From positions 1 to 39,485 of the forward strand of contig CALWVV010000019.1 in NCBI GenBank assembly GCA_944385035.1: a stretch of 39,485 bases of DNA, given 5' to 3'. The notes under the pieces were generated by a model. That model was given only the letters and a program-made list of their open reading frames with translations. It did not search any database and was not told where the DNA came from. Origin of the DNA: an uncultured Oscillospiraceae bacterium (lineage in GTDB: Bacteria > Bacillota > Clostridia > Oscillospirales > Oscillospiraceae). Below are positions 7,852 through 16,128 of this stretch, piece by piece. Numbering within the stretch: the first letter of the stretch is position 1; each line of letters starts with the position of its first letter. The position numbers and the translations under genes were made by a program.

Positions 7852-9033
7852 TTAAAGCTCCGCCACAGGATTTTTCCCCACCGCGATCTTCAGCAGAATG
7901 GGGGTCACCAGGGCCGAGGCCACAATGCTCAGCACAATGGCGGGCAGGGCCACCTCGGGGATCAGGCCGGAGTCCAGGCCCTTCTGGGCCACCATCAGAG
8001 CTACCTCACTCCGGGCCACCATGCCGATGCCCACCACCAGGGACTGGTGTCCGGACATCCCGCACAGCTTGGCCCCCAGGCCACAGCCCATAATCTTAGA
8101 GATCACCGCCGCCACAATGAGCAGCAGGGCAAAGAGTAAAATCTCCGAGTTCATATTGCGCATATTGGTCATCATACCGATGTTGGCAAAGAACACGGGG
8201 GTAAAGACCATGTAGGCAGTGACGGTAAACTTCTTAGCCACAAACTGCCGGGCCTTGGTCACGTTGCAGAGGATGAGGCCGGCAAAGTAGGCGCCGGTGA
8301 TGTCGGCCACGCCGAACCAGACCTCGGCCACATAGGACATCAGCAGACAGAAGGCCAGGGCCCACACCGCCACCCGGCGGCTGTGCCAGTGTTCCTCGGC
8401 GATATAGCCGAAGAGCTTGCGCACCACCAGGCCCACCACCAGTACAAACACAAAGAAGAGCACAATGTGGGTGATGACCTCCAGGGGGTTGGACTCCCCG
8501 GTGCTGAAGCCGCTGAGGAAGGACAGCACGATGATTCCCAGGATGTCGTCAATGAGGGCGGCGCTCAAGAGCACTGTTCCCGTCTTGGTTTTCAGCTTGC
8601 CCATCTCATTGAGGGTCTCCACCGTGATGGACACGGAGGTGGCAGCAAATACCGCGCCCATAAAGCTGGCCTTCAAAATGGCCATGGCGCTGGACTGCTC
8701 GGGGAAGAAGATCAGATACACCCCGCCGCACAGGATCATGGGGAAAATAACGCCCAGAAGGGCCACCACAAAGGCCTGTACACCGGTGGCCTTCAGTTCC
8801 TTCATATCCGTGTCGATACCGGCGGTGAACATGAGCATGATGACGCCGATCTCCGCCGTCTTGACCAGAAAGTCCGTGCTCTCCAGCACGCCGAAGCCCG
8901 TGGGGCCCAGGATGATACCGGCAAGCAGCGCACCCAGGACCTGGGGCAGCTGGATTCGCTCGGTGGCCAGGCCCAGCACCTTGGTGGAGAGCAGTATGAT
9001 GGCTAAAAGCAGCAAAAAGGTATACGATTCCAT
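7852..9033 (-). CDS. Cation:proton antiporter, CPA2 (Kef/NapA) family
   Basis: 393 residues, start at 9033 with GGAGG 6 bases upstream. About 12 hydrophobic segments form one Na+/H+ exchanger domain. Landmarks are QLPQVLGALLAGIILGPTGFG in the first helices, TAEIGVIMLMFTAGIDTD, and SAALIDDILGIIVLSFL, whose Asp-Asp corresponds to the ion-binding pair of electrogenic CPA2 members. No TrkA-N/RCK regulatory domain is attached. It probably exchanges Na+ or K+ for protons in the membrane. It is a single-gene unit with its own promoter and a leader hairpin at 9054-9089. Confidence 0.92.
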   Translation of the reverse strand: MESYTFLLLLAIILLSTKVLGLATERIQLPQVLGALLAGIILGPTGFGVLESTDFLVKTAEIGVIMLMFTAGIDTDMKELKATGVQAFVVALLGVIFPMILCGGVYLIFFPEQSSAMAILKASFMGAVFAATSVSITVETLNEMGKLKTKTGTVLLSAALIDDILGIIVLSFLSGFSTGESNPLEVITHIVLFFVFVLVVGLVVRKLFGYIAEEHWHSRRVAVWALAFCLLMSYVAEVWFGVADITGAYFAGLILCNVTKARQFVAKKFTVTAYMVFTPVFFANIGMMTNMRNMNSEILLFALLLIVAAVISKIMGCGLGAKLCGMSGHQSLVVGIGMVARSEVALMVAQKGLDSGLIPEVALPAIVLSIVASALVTPILLKIAVGKNPVAEL

Positions 9034-9053
9034 AATTCCCTCCAAAAATCAAA

Positions 9054-9089
9054 GAAGTCGTCCGGAAGCCATTGCTCCGGGCCGACTTC
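9054..9089 (-). other. Leader hairpin of the antiporter gene
   Basis: GAAGTCG/CGACTTC arms with an inner CCGGA/TCCGG pair sit at the very 5' end of the predicted transcript, between the promoter and the ribosome site. This may be a simple 5' stabiliser or part of a regulatory leader. No known riboswitch was recognised. Confidence 0.45.
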
Positions 9090-9093
9090 AAGC

Positions 9094-9122
9094 ATTATAA
9101 TCACCTGACCCTCACAAGTCAA
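9094..9122 (-). promoter_or_regulatory. Sigma-A-type promoter of the antiporter gene
   Basis: TTGACT and TATAAT are 17 bp apart on the minus strand (-35 at 9117-9122, -10 at 9094-9099). Confidence 0.8.
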
Positions 9123-9227
9123 CCAGCATTTCCACAGGAAATTTCCCGTTTCACTTTCCTTTGTGAGGAAAATTGTCCCCTTTTCTTTTTCTGCCGTTTC
9201 CGGCGCTTATCGTCCCCGGTCATCCCC

Positions 9228-9256
9228 TTGCACGGCAGAGCGGCTCATGGTAAAAT
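9228..9256 (+). promoter_or_regulatory. Promoter of the importer-siroheme operon
   Basis: TTGCAC (9228-9233) and TAAAAT (9251-9256) are 17 bp apart, 65 bp before the substrate-binding protein start. No cobalamin riboswitch box is visible in the leader. Confidence 0.65.
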
Positions 9257-9321
9257 GAGATATTCCTTTGCCCTGGGACAAGCCACGGGCTATTCTTGTA
9301 ATTGGAAATGAGAGGATCATC

Positions 9322-10302
9322 ATGAAACGAACGCTGATCTGCGCCCTGCTGTGCGCCGCCCTGGCGCTGAATCTGGCAGGCTGTGCCGGACAGAGCGCCC
9401 CCAGCGCCTCTGCCGGGGCCTCCGCTTCCGCCGCCCAAAGTACCCCCGCCGGGGAGAGCATCACCTTTACCGACGATCTGGGGCGGGAGGTCACCCTCTC
9501 CTCCCCCAAACGGGTGGCCGCCCTCATCGGCAGCTTTGCCGACGTGTGGTGCCTGGCCGGGGGGAAGGACACCCTGGTGGCCGCCGCCGACGACAGCTGG
9601 ACCCAGTTTGACCTGGGGCTCGGTGAGGAGGTCAAAAATCTGGGGGCAGTGAAGACCCCCAGCCAGGAGATCCTCCTGGCCGCCGACCCGGACTTTGTCA
9701 TCGGCAGCACCAAAACCGCCGCCGATGTGGAGCTCATGGACCTGATGGACGAGCTGGGCATCCCTGCGGCCTGCTTTGACATCAGCTCCTATGAGGACTA
9801 CCTGCGCATGCTGGACATCTGCACCCAGCTCACCGGGGACACGGAGGCCTATGAGGCGCACGGCACCGCAGTGCAGGAGCAGATCGATGCCGCACGCTCC
9901 CGCGCCGACGGCAGCAATCCCACCGTGCTCTATGTCCGGGCCACCGGCTCCAGCTGCAAGGTGAAAAACAGCGAAAACACCGTTCTGGGCGAAATGCTCG
10001 CTGACCTGGGCTGTGTGAACATCGCCGACAGCGAGACCTCCCTGCTGGAGAGCCTGAGCATGGAGACCATTCTGGCCTGTGACCCGGAGTACATCTTTGT
10101 GGTCCTCCAGGGCTCCGATCCCACCGACGCCGAGATCACCCTTCAGAACGCCCTGCTGTCCGACCCCGCCTGGAACAGCCTCACCGCGGTGAAGGAGGGG
10201 CGGCTTTACTACATGGACCAGCAGCTCTACAACGTCAAACCAAATGCCCGGTGGGGAGAGGCCTATGAAAAGCTTGCGGACATCCTCTATCCAGAGGAGT
10301 AA
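9322..10302 (+). CDS. ABC importer substrate-binding lipoprotein (iron/cobalamin/heme type)
   Basis: 326 residues, start at 9322 with AGAGG upstream. The N-terminus is a lipoprotein signal with lipobox LAGC, followed by an Ala/Ser-rich linker. The rest is a class III (PF01497, BtuF/FhuD-like) binding protein: ITFTDDLGREVTLSSPKRVAALIGSFAD, then ILLAADPDFVIGST, and a C-terminal lobe with ILACDPEYIFVVLQGSDP and VKEGRLYYMD. It captures a metal chelate or tetrapyrrole outside the membrane and delivers it to the next two gene products. The substrate cannot be read from sequence; the siroheme genes downstream hint at iron, cobalt or a corrinoid/heme. Confidence 0.9.
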   Translation: MKRTLICALLCAALALNLAGCAGQSAPSASAGASASAAQSTPAGESITFTDDLGREVTLSSPKRVAALIGSFADVWCLAGGKDTLVAAADDSWTQFDLGLGEEVKNLGAVKTPSQEILLAADPDFVIGSTKTAADVELMDLMDELGIPAACFDISSYEDYLRMLDICTQLTGDTEAYEAHGTAVQEQIDAARSRADGSNPTVLYVRATGSSCKVKNSENTVLGEMLADLGCVNIADSETSLLESLSMETILACDPEYIFVVLQGSDPTDAEITLQNALLSDPAWNSLTAVKEGRLYYMDQQLYNVKPNARWGEAYEKLADILYPEE

Positions 10303-11284
10303 TCACAACTTCATCGTGCTGTGCCTGCTGGGACTCTTTCTGGCCGTGGGAGCTTTGAGCCTGCTGCTGGGGCCAGAGGCCATTGCCCCCGGCCAGGTGC
10401 TCCAGGGCCTTTTTGACCCGGCGGACACTGTTGTCCGGCGCATTGTCCTCTATGTGCGCCTGCCCCGCACCCTGGCCGGGCTGCTGGCCGGGGCGGCGCT
10501 GGCCTGTGCGGGGGTCATCGTCCAGGTGGTGCTCTCTAACCCCCTGGCCGCCCCCAGCACCATCGGGGTCAACTCCGGGGCGGGCCTGGCCGCGGCCCTG
10601 TGCTGTGCCCTGGCCCCCACCCATTTGACCGCAGTCCCCTTTGCCGCCTTTGCCGGGGCCTTTTTGGGGGCGGTGATCGTGCTGGCCATTGCCGAGCGCA
10701 CGGGGGCCTCCCGGCTCACCCTGGTGCTGGCGGGCCTTGCCATTTCCGGTATCTTCAGCGCCGGGGTGGACACCATCCTCACCTTTGTCCCCGAGTCCCT
10801 CAACGGCTACTCCGACTTTCGCATCGGCGGGCTGGACGGGGTATCCCTGCGCCAGCTTAAGCCCGCCGCCCTGCTCATCCTTCCCTCCCTGCTGCTGTCC
10901 CTGTCCCTGCACAACGAGCTGGACCTTCTCTCCCTGGGCCAGGAACAGGCCCAGGCTCTGGGTCTGCGGGCGAAAAAGCTGCGTCTTGTGGCCCTGGGTC
11001 TTGCTTCGGTCCTGGCGGGGGCGGCGGTAAGCTTCTGCGGCCTCATTGGCTTTGTGGGATTGATGGTCCCCCACATCATGCGCCGCCTGGTGGGAGAGGA
11101 GAGCGGAGCGCTCCTGCTCACCTGCGCCCTGGGCGGCGGGACGGTGTTGTGCGGATGCGACCTGCTGGCCCGGCTGCTCTTTGCCCCCTATGAACTGCCC
11201 GTAGGCATTCTCATGTCCCTGCTGGGCGGTCCCTTCTTTATCTGGCTGCTTCTGCGGCAGAGAGGGGGGCGCCACCGTGGTTGA
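10265..11284 (+). CDS. FecCD-family ABC importer permease
   Basis: 339 residues with about nine or ten hydrophobic segments, a BtuC/FecD-type permease. Landmarks are VRLPRTLAGLLAGAALACAG near residue 55, NPLAAPSTIGVNSGAGLAA, and the C-terminal coupling region LIGFVGLMVPHIMRRLVG. The ATG at 10265 has GGGGAGAGG just upstream and lies 38 bp inside the binding-protein gene, an unusually long overlap that implies coupled translation. The reading can be extended to 10244, but that start lacks a ribosome site. Confidence 0.92.
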   Translation: MKSLRTSSIQRSNHNFIVLCLLGLFLAVGALSLLLGPEAIAPGQVLQGLFDPADTVVRRIVLYVRLPRTLAGLLAGAALACAGVIVQVVLSNPLAAPSTIGVNSGAGLAAALCCALAPTHLTAVPFAAFAGAFLGAVIVLAIAERTGASRLTLVLAGLAISGIFSAGVDTILTFVPESLNGYSDFRIGGLDGVSLRQLKPAALLILPSLLLSLSLHNELDLLSLGQEQAQALGLRAKKLRLVALGLASVLAGAAVSFCGLIGFVGLMVPHIMRRLVGEESGALLLTCALGGGTVLCGCDLLARLLFAPYELPVGILMSLLGGPFFIWLLLRQRGGRHRG

Positions 11285-12044
11285 AGTGCAAAACCTGTTT
11301 GTGGGGTATGGCGAGACCCCCGTCCTTTCCGACATTTCCCTGGCCTTCCCGCCCGGACAGGTCACTGGGGTACTGGGCCCCAACGGCTGCGGCAAAAGCA
11401 CCCTTCTGAAGGCCGCTTTGGGTCTTATTCCCATTCAGGGGGGCCAGGTGCTGGTGGACGGCAAACCGCTCAGCACCCTGCCCCCCCGTGATGTGGCCCA
11501 GCGGGCCGCCTACCTGGCCCAGAGCCGCAGTGTACCCAGCATCACCGCCCGGCGCATGGTGCTCCACGGCCGCTTTCCCTATTTGTCCTACCCCCGGCGC
11601 TACCGCCCCGAGGATTACCAGATGGCCGACCAGGCCCTTCAATGGGCGGACGCGGCGGACCTCAGCCACCGGCTGATGGAGGAGCTCAGCGGCGGCCAGC
11701 GGCAGAAGGTCTATCTGGCCATGGCCCTGGCCCAGGACACCCAGACCATTTTCATGGACGAGCCCATCACCTTTCTGGACATCAGCCACCAGCTGGAGGT
11801 AATGGCCCTGGCCCGGCGGCTTGCCGCTATGGGCCGGGCGGTGGTGCTGGTGCTCCATGACCTCAGTCTGGCCCTGCGGGGCTGCGACCGGATCGCCCTG
11901 CTGTCCGGAGGGGCTCTCCGGGCTCTGGGCTCTCCAGAGGAGGTCTTTCTCAGCGGGGTGCTGGACGAGGTCTTTCAGGTCCAGGTGGGCCGGATGAACA
12001 CGGAGGAGGGCTGGCAGTACTACTGCTCCCCTCTCCTCCGGTAA
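11277..12044 (+). CDS. ABC importer ATPase (FepC/BtuD type)
   Basis: 255 residues, GTG start overlapping the permease end by 8 bp, with a GAGGGGGG site upstream. It powers uptake by the preceding permease and binding protein. Walker A GPNGCGKST is near residues 36-44, the signature is LSGGQRQKV, Walker B is IFMDEPITFLDISHQ, and the switch histidine is in LVLHDLSLAL. The three genes make a complete importer, and the next gene follows after only 11 bp. Confidence 0.93.
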   Translation: MVEVQNLFVGYGETPVLSDISLAFPPGQVTGVLGPNGCGKSTLLKAALGLIPIQGGQVLVDGKPLSTLPPRDVAQRAAYLAQSRSVPSITARRMVLHGRFPYLSYPRRYRPEDYQMADQALQWADAADLSHRLMEELSGGQRQKVYLAMALAQDTQTIFMDEPITFLDISHQLEVMALARRLAAMGRAVVLVLHDLSLALRGCDRIALLSGGALRALGSPEEVFLSGVLDEVFQVQVGRMNTEEGWQYYCSPLLR

Positions 12045-12055
12045 AGGAGGACACC

Positions 12056-12676
12056 ATGGCATATTTCCCTTTTTTTATTGATATCGCCGGGGCAGATGGC
12101 CTGGTGGTAGGGGGCGGTACCGTGGCCCTTCGGAAGGTGGAAAAGCTCCTTCCCTATGGCCCCCGGCTCACCCTCATCGCCCCGGACATCCGCCCGGAGC
12201 TGGAGGAAATTCCCGGCTTGACTATCCTACGCCGGGCCGCCCAGCCCCAGGACCTGGAGGGCCGGGCCTTTGTCATCGCCGCCGCGGGGGACCGGACGGT
12301 GAACGCCCAGTTTTCCCGCCTGTGCCGGGAGCGGAACATCCCGGTGAATGTGGTGGACAACAAGCAGGAGAGCTCCTTCCTCTTCCCCTGCCTCATCAAG
12401 CGTGGAAGCCTGTCTGTGGGCATCTCCACCGGCGGGGACAGTCCCTCAGCGGCCATTTATTGGAAGGAACGCTTTGCCGCTCTCATTCCCGGACAGATGG
12501 AGGAAATCCTGGATTATCTGGCCTGGGAGCGGCTGGCTGTCAAAGAAACGGTGCCCCAGCTCAAGCAGCGGGAGGCCATCCTGAAGGCCCTCTTTTCCGC
12601 CTGTATGGAGCGCCGCCGCCCCCTTACGCCTGAGGAACGAACTGAGATTGTTCGAAAGCTGGAGGAGAAACCATGA
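12056..12676 (+). CDS. Precorrin-2 dehydrogenase (siroheme/cobalamin branch)
   Basis: 206 residues, matching the stand-alone Met8p/SirC type or the N-terminal part of CysG. It oxidises precorrin-2 to sirohydrochlorin with NAD+. The NAD-binding LVVGGGTVALRKVEKLL is at residues 16-32. NVVDNKQESSFLFPCLIKRGSLSVGISTGG carries the conserved Asp, and a helical C-terminal domain follows. Some members also act as ferrochelatase. It overlaps the next gene by 4 bp (ATGA), so substrate is likely handed directly from the methyltransferase it precedes. Confidence 0.92.
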   Translation: MAYFPFFIDIAGADGLVVGGGTVALRKVEKLLPYGPRLTLIAPDIRPELEEIPGLTILRRAAQPQDLEGRAFVIAAAGDRTVNAQFSRLCRERNIPVNVVDNKQESSFLFPCLIKRGSLSVGISTGGDSPSAAIYWKERFAALIPGQMEEILDYLAWERLAVKETVPQLKQREAILKALFSACMERRRPLTPEERTEIVRKLEEKP

Positions 12677-14154
12677 GCGAACACACTGGGTACGTCTATC
12701 TGATCGGGGCCGGGTGCGGCCGGTGGGACCTTATCACCCTCCGGGGCCTGCGTCTGCTGCAAAGCTGCGATGTGGTGGTCTATGACGATCTCATCGACCC
12801 CGCCCTGCTCTCCGCCGTCCCGGCCCAGACAGAGAAACTCTACATGGGCAAACGCCAGGGGAAGCACTCCGCCCCCCAGGAGGAGATCTCCCAGACTCTG
12901 GTCCGTCTGGCCCAGGCGGGCAAACGGGTGGCCCGGCTGAAGGGAGGCGACCCCTTTGTCTTCGGCCGGGGGGGCGAGGAGATGCTGGCCCTGAAGGAAG
13001 CGAGGGTCCCCTGTGAGGAGGTGCCCGGCATCCCCTCTCCCGTGGCCATTCCCGCCGAGGTGGGGATTCCCGTGACCCACCGGGGGCTCAGCCGGAGTTT
13101 TCATGTGATTACCGCCCACACCGCTGCCGACGGTTTGCCCCAGGATCTCAGCAAGCTGGCAGCACTCTCGGGCACTCTTGTCTTTCTCATGGGCCTGTCC
13201 CGGCTGGAGGCGCTGGCCCGCGGGCTGATGGAGGCGGGGAAAGACCCCAGCACTCCGGCGGCCGTGATCTCCGGGGGCTGTGCCCCAAAGCCTATGGCGG
13301 TGCGCAGCACCCTCTCCAACATTGCCCAAAAGGCGGCCCAGGCGGGGGTGGAGCCCCCCGCGGTCATTCTGGTGGGCGAGGTGGCCGCCCTGGACCTGAC
13401 CTCCCCTCTCTCCCGGCCTTTGGAGGGGCTTGCGGTTGGCCTGACCGGAACCGGTGCCATTCAGGACAAGCTGCGCCCCCTTCTGGAGCAGCAGGGCGCC
13501 CTTGTCCACACTGTGATGAAGTCCCAGGTGGAGCCCCGCACACCATTCTTTGACCCCCAGCGGCTGTGCGATGGGACGCGGCGCTGGCTGGTCTTTACCA
13601 GCGCCAACGGGGTGGAGGAATTTTTCCGCCGGGTTTGCCGGAAGCGGCTTGATCTGCGCCGGTTCGCCTCCTGCTCCTTTGCCGTCATCGGTCCGGCCAC
13701 CGGCAGGGCCCTGGAAGCGCACGGGTTCTTCCCCGACCTGTGCCCGGCGGAGCACACCAGTGCCGGCCTGGCCGATGCCCTGTGCAAGGCCCTCTCCCCT
13801 GGGACAGAATGTGTCCTTCTGCGTTCCGAGCTGGGGGCAGAGATTTTACCCCGGCTGCTGCGGGAGCACGGCATGTCCGTGCAGGAAATCCCCCTCTATA
13901 CAGTGGAGACCACCGCCTCTGAGGAGGCGCTCCCATCCCTCTCTTACCTGTTTTTCGGCAGCGCCCAGGGGGTGGATGCCTATTTCAGCCGCTTCTCTGT
14001 CCTGCCGGAGGGCACCGTCCCGGTGTGCATAGGTCCAGTGACCGCCCAGCGGCTGAAGACATGGACCGGCAGGCCCTTTCTCACCGCTTCCACTCCCTCT
14101 GTTTCCGCCATGGTGGACGCTGTGTGCCGCCACGCGGCCTCAAAAATCCCATAA
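12673..14154 (+). CDS. cobA-hemD: Uroporphyrinogen-III C-methyltransferase / synthase fusion
   Basis: 493 residues with two enzymes. Residues 1 to about 240 are the SAM-dependent methyltransferase (CobA/SUMT) with YLIGAGCGRWDLITLRGL, YDDLIDPALL, LKGGDPFVFGRGGEE and PVTHRGLSRSF; it turns uroporphyrinogen III into precorrin-2. From about 250 to the end is uroporphyrinogen-III synthase (HemD) with VFTSANGVEEFF and a SYLFFGSAQGVDAYF segment. The usual GAGPGDP loop is replaced by GAGCGRW, a variant I believe is common in this clade. With the preceding dehydrogenase and CbiK across the terminator, hydroxymethylbilane to metallated sirohydrochlorin is covered. Confidence 0.95.
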   Translation: MSEHTGYVYLIGAGCGRWDLITLRGLRLLQSCDVVVYDDLIDPALLSAVPAQTEKLYMGKRQGKHSAPQEEISQTLVRLAQAGKRVARLKGGDPFVFGRGGEEMLALKEARVPCEEVPGIPSPVAIPAEVGIPVTHRGLSRSFHVITAHTAADGLPQDLSKLAALSGTLVFLMGLSRLEALARGLMEAGKDPSTPAAVISGGCAPKPMAVRSTLSNIAQKAAQAGVEPPAVILVGEVAALDLTSPLSRPLEGLAVGLTGTGAIQDKLRPLLEQQGALVHTVMKSQVEPRTPFFDPQRLCDGTRRWLVFTSANGVEEFFRRVCRKRLDLRRFASCSFAVIGPATGRALEAHGFFPDLCPAEHTSAGLADALCKALSPGTECVLLRSELGAEILPRLLREHGMSVQEIPLYTVETTASEEALPSLSYLFFGSAQGVDAYFSRFSVLPEGTVPVCIGPVTAQRLKTWTGRPFLTASTPSVSAMVDAVCRHAASKIP

Positions 14155-14157
14155 AAT

Positions 14158-14191
14158 ATCCCCCTGCTCCCATATTGGGAAGCAGGGGGAT
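14158..14191. terminator. Bidirectional terminator between converging units
   Basis: ATCCCCCTGCT and AGCAGGGGGAT (14158-14168, 14181-14191) pair, with an extra CCC/GGG in the loop. T-rich sequence follows on the plus side and TTTTATGGGATTTTT on the minus side. Confidence 0.8.
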
Positions 14192-14197
14192 GTTTGT

Positions 14198-15046
14198 TTA
14201 TTCGCAGTGGAGCTCCGCCAAAACGATCTCCGGACGGTTGTTCACCCGCAGGGGCACAAGACTGTTGCCCAGTCCTCGGGACACCACCATTTGGGTATCC
14301 CCCAGGGTATAAAGCCCCCCGTCATATTGGGGGAAAAACCCCTGGTTGGGGGCAATCACCCCACCCACAAAGGGGAGGCGCACCTGGCCCCCGTGGGCAT
14401 GGCCGCTGAACACCAGGTTCATCCCCGCCTTGGCATAGGTCTCCAAAAGCTCCGGCCGGTGAATGAGAAGAATGGAATAGAGCTCCTCGTCCCGCAGCCG
14501 CTCCAGCTCTGCCTCTAAAAGCTCCGGCCAGCGGGCGGAATTTTTGTCCTGGAAGGTGGGGTCGTCCACCCCGATCAGGGCAATGGCAGCCCCCTGCCGG
14601 GTGAGGATAGCCCGCTCTCCACACAGGACATGGACCCCCATCTGGTCCAGGCTCCGCTCCAGCATCCAAAACTCCTCGGGAAGGCGGCTTTCATGGTTGC
14701 CGGGCACATAGTAGACCGGTGCCAGCTCCACCGCTCCTCGGGCAAACTCCAGAGCGGCATCCACATCGGTATGCCGGGAATCAATGAGGTCTCCGGTGAT
14801 CACGATCACATCCGGCTTTGTTTCGGCCAGCAGGGTCAACAGCTGCCCGTTTCCCGCCCCAAACACCTCGTTGTGCAGATCAGAAATCTGGGCAATGCGA
14901 AATCCCTCAAAGGCGTGGGGCAGGTTCCGGTCCGTCACCGAGATGGTATGGACCATCACCGCCCGGTTCCCCCACCAGAGCCATCCCGCTGTCCCCGCCG
15001 CCAGGGCAGAGGCCAGACACAGTCCCAAAATGGTCTTTTTCTTCAT
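14198..15046 (-). CDS. Membrane-anchored metallophosphoesterase
   Basis: 282 residues, start at 15046 with AAGGAGG 8 bases upstream. One N-terminal hydrophobic segment (about 5-25) anchors a calcineurin-like phosphoesterase that should face the outside. The metal-site motifs are all present: ISDLHN (residue ~55), GDLIDSRH (~85), GNHES (~117) and SGHAHGGQVRLP (~217-228). The type resembles YkuE/LpxG-like enzymes that act on membrane lipids, but the substrate is unknown. It is a single-gene unit between two terminators. Confidence 0.9.
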   Translation of the reverse strand: MKKKTILGLCLASALAAGTAGWLWWGNRAVMVHTISVTDRNLPHAFEGFRIAQISDLHNEVFGAGNGQLLTLLAETKPDVIVITGDLIDSRHTDVDAALEFARGAVELAPVYYVPGNHESRLPEEFWMLERSLDQMGVHVLCGERAILTRQGAAIALIGVDDPTFQDKNSARWPELLEAELERLRDEELYSILLIHRPELLETYAKAGMNLVFSGHAHGGQVRLPFVGGVIAPNQGFFPQYDGGLYTLGDTQMVVSRGLGNSLVPLRVNNRPEIVLAELHCE

Positions 15047-15076
15047 GGCAGGCCCTCCTTGCTGTGTGGTTCTATG

Positions 15077-15105
15077 CTATCACAGCTTTCAGGGAAAAAA
15101 AGCAA
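15077..15105 (-). promoter_or_regulatory. Putative promoter of the metallophosphoesterase gene
   Basis: TTGCTT and TGATAG are 17 bp apart on the minus strand, with a TG before the -10. The -10 is imperfect. Confidence 0.5.
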
Positions 15106-15125
15106 CTTTTTGAAAATTTTTTCTG

Positions 15126-15158
15126 AAAAAAGGGCCCGCCCTCTTCTGGGCGAGCCCT
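15126..15158 (-). terminator. Intrinsic terminator after cbiK
   Basis: AGGGC-CGCCC (15131-15141) pairs with GGGCG-GCCCT (15148-15158), with one mismatch inside, and the stem is followed on the minus strand by a run of T. Confidence 0.8.
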
Positions 15159-15179
15159 CTGTGTTTCTCCAAAATGTGG

Positions 15180-16022
15180 TCACAAGCCAGGAGCTTCCAT
15201 CGCTTCCTGGGCGTGGCGGACAAAGATCCGGCGGACCTCCTCCAGCTCTCCCAGTCCCTGGAGCTGGCACAGGACCTCATAGCCCGCCAGGGCAAAGGCC
15301 TGTTTCCAGGAGTCCTCCTCCCCGGCCATGTCGTTGGTGGCGTGGTCCCCGGCCACGATCATCAGCGGCCGCAGCACCACCCGGCGGTACTGTCCTTCCC
15401 GGACCCGCTCCAGCACCGCTTCCAACCCCGGATCCGCTTCCACGGTACCCACAAACCAGTTCTTTCCCCCCAGTGCCCGAAGGACTTGCTCAAAGCGGGG
15501 ATAAACCGCATTGCACCGGGCGGTGGTCCCATGTCCCATGAGTACCAGGGCAGTCTCCCCATCGTCCAGATGGGCCTGGGCCTGGATCAGCGCCCGAGCC
15601 ACCCCTTGAACGTCTTCCTGGCTGGTGAGCAGGGGCTTTCCCACTGCCACACGCCGGAAATCCCCGGCCCGCTCCCGGACCGCCTCCAGCAGCTTCTGGT
15701 ATTCCAGCCCCTCCAGCAGGTGGGTGGGCTGGACCACCAGCTCCTCCACCCCGTTGTCCACCGCGCGCTGCAGGGCCCGCTCCGTATGGTCAATGGTCAG
15801 CCCCTCCCTCTTTTCCGTCAGGGAGATGACTACCCGGCTGGTAAACGCCCGGCGCAGATCATAGGTGGGAAAGGCCTTCTCCAGGGTCTGTTCAATGGCG
15901 GCGATGGTCCGTTCCCGGCTCTGGGGGTAGCTGGTGCCAAAGCTCACGGCCAGCAGCTCCCGCTTGCCAATGCCATCCTCGCTGCGCGCCCGGTTGGATC
16001 CAACGGCGCCCGGTTCTCTCAT
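15180..16022 (-). CDS. cbiK: Sirohydrochlorin chelatase CbiK
   Basis: 280 residues, a class II chelatase that inserts cobalt (or iron) into sirohydrochlorin. Metal-binding histidines are in QPTHLLEG (about 101), LMGHGT (about 164) and GDHATNDMAG (about 227). ELLAVSFGTSYPQSRERTI marks the conserved beginning, preceded by about 20 extra residues of low conservation. ATG 16022 is preferred over GTG 16025 because AGGAGG lies 7 bases before it. No export signal is seen, so it acts in the cytoplasm. It provides the metal-insertion step for precorrin-2 made by the facing operon and points to a cobalamin or siroheme branch. Confidence 0.93.
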   Translation of the reverse strand: MREPGAVGSNRARSEDGIGKRELLAVSFGTSYPQSRERTIAAIEQTLEKAFPTYDLRRAFTSRVVISLTEKREGLTIDHTERALQRAVDNGVEELVVQPTHLLEGLEYQKLLEAVRERAGDFRRVAVGKPLLTSQEDVQGVARALIQAQAHLDDGETALVLMGHGTTARCNAVYPRFEQVLRALGGKNWFVGTVEADPGLEAVLERVREGQYRRVVLRPLMIVAGDHATNDMAGEEDSWKQAFALAGYEVLCQLQGLGELEEVRRIFVRHAQEAMEAPGL

Positions 16023-16098
16023 CACAATTCCTCCTGCTCTGGGGTTTGACGCGGATGCGGAGAAATCGATCCCGAACCCCGGCCGCGCGGCAGCTTTG

Positions 16099-16128
16099 AT
16101 GATACAATATCACCCGCGCTTCTGTCAA
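16099..16128 (-). promoter_or_regulatory. Promoter of cbiK
   Basis: TTGACA (16123-16128) and TATCAT (16099-16104) are 18 bp apart on the minus strand. The -35 overlaps the stop region of the kinase gene, and no terminator separates the two, so cbiK may also receive read-through. Confidence 0.7.

Noticed and set aside
9123-9321. Cobalamin riboswitch before the importer operon
   Set aside because: No B12 box or conserved GCCACTG core in a suitable place; only a promoter and short leader are seen.
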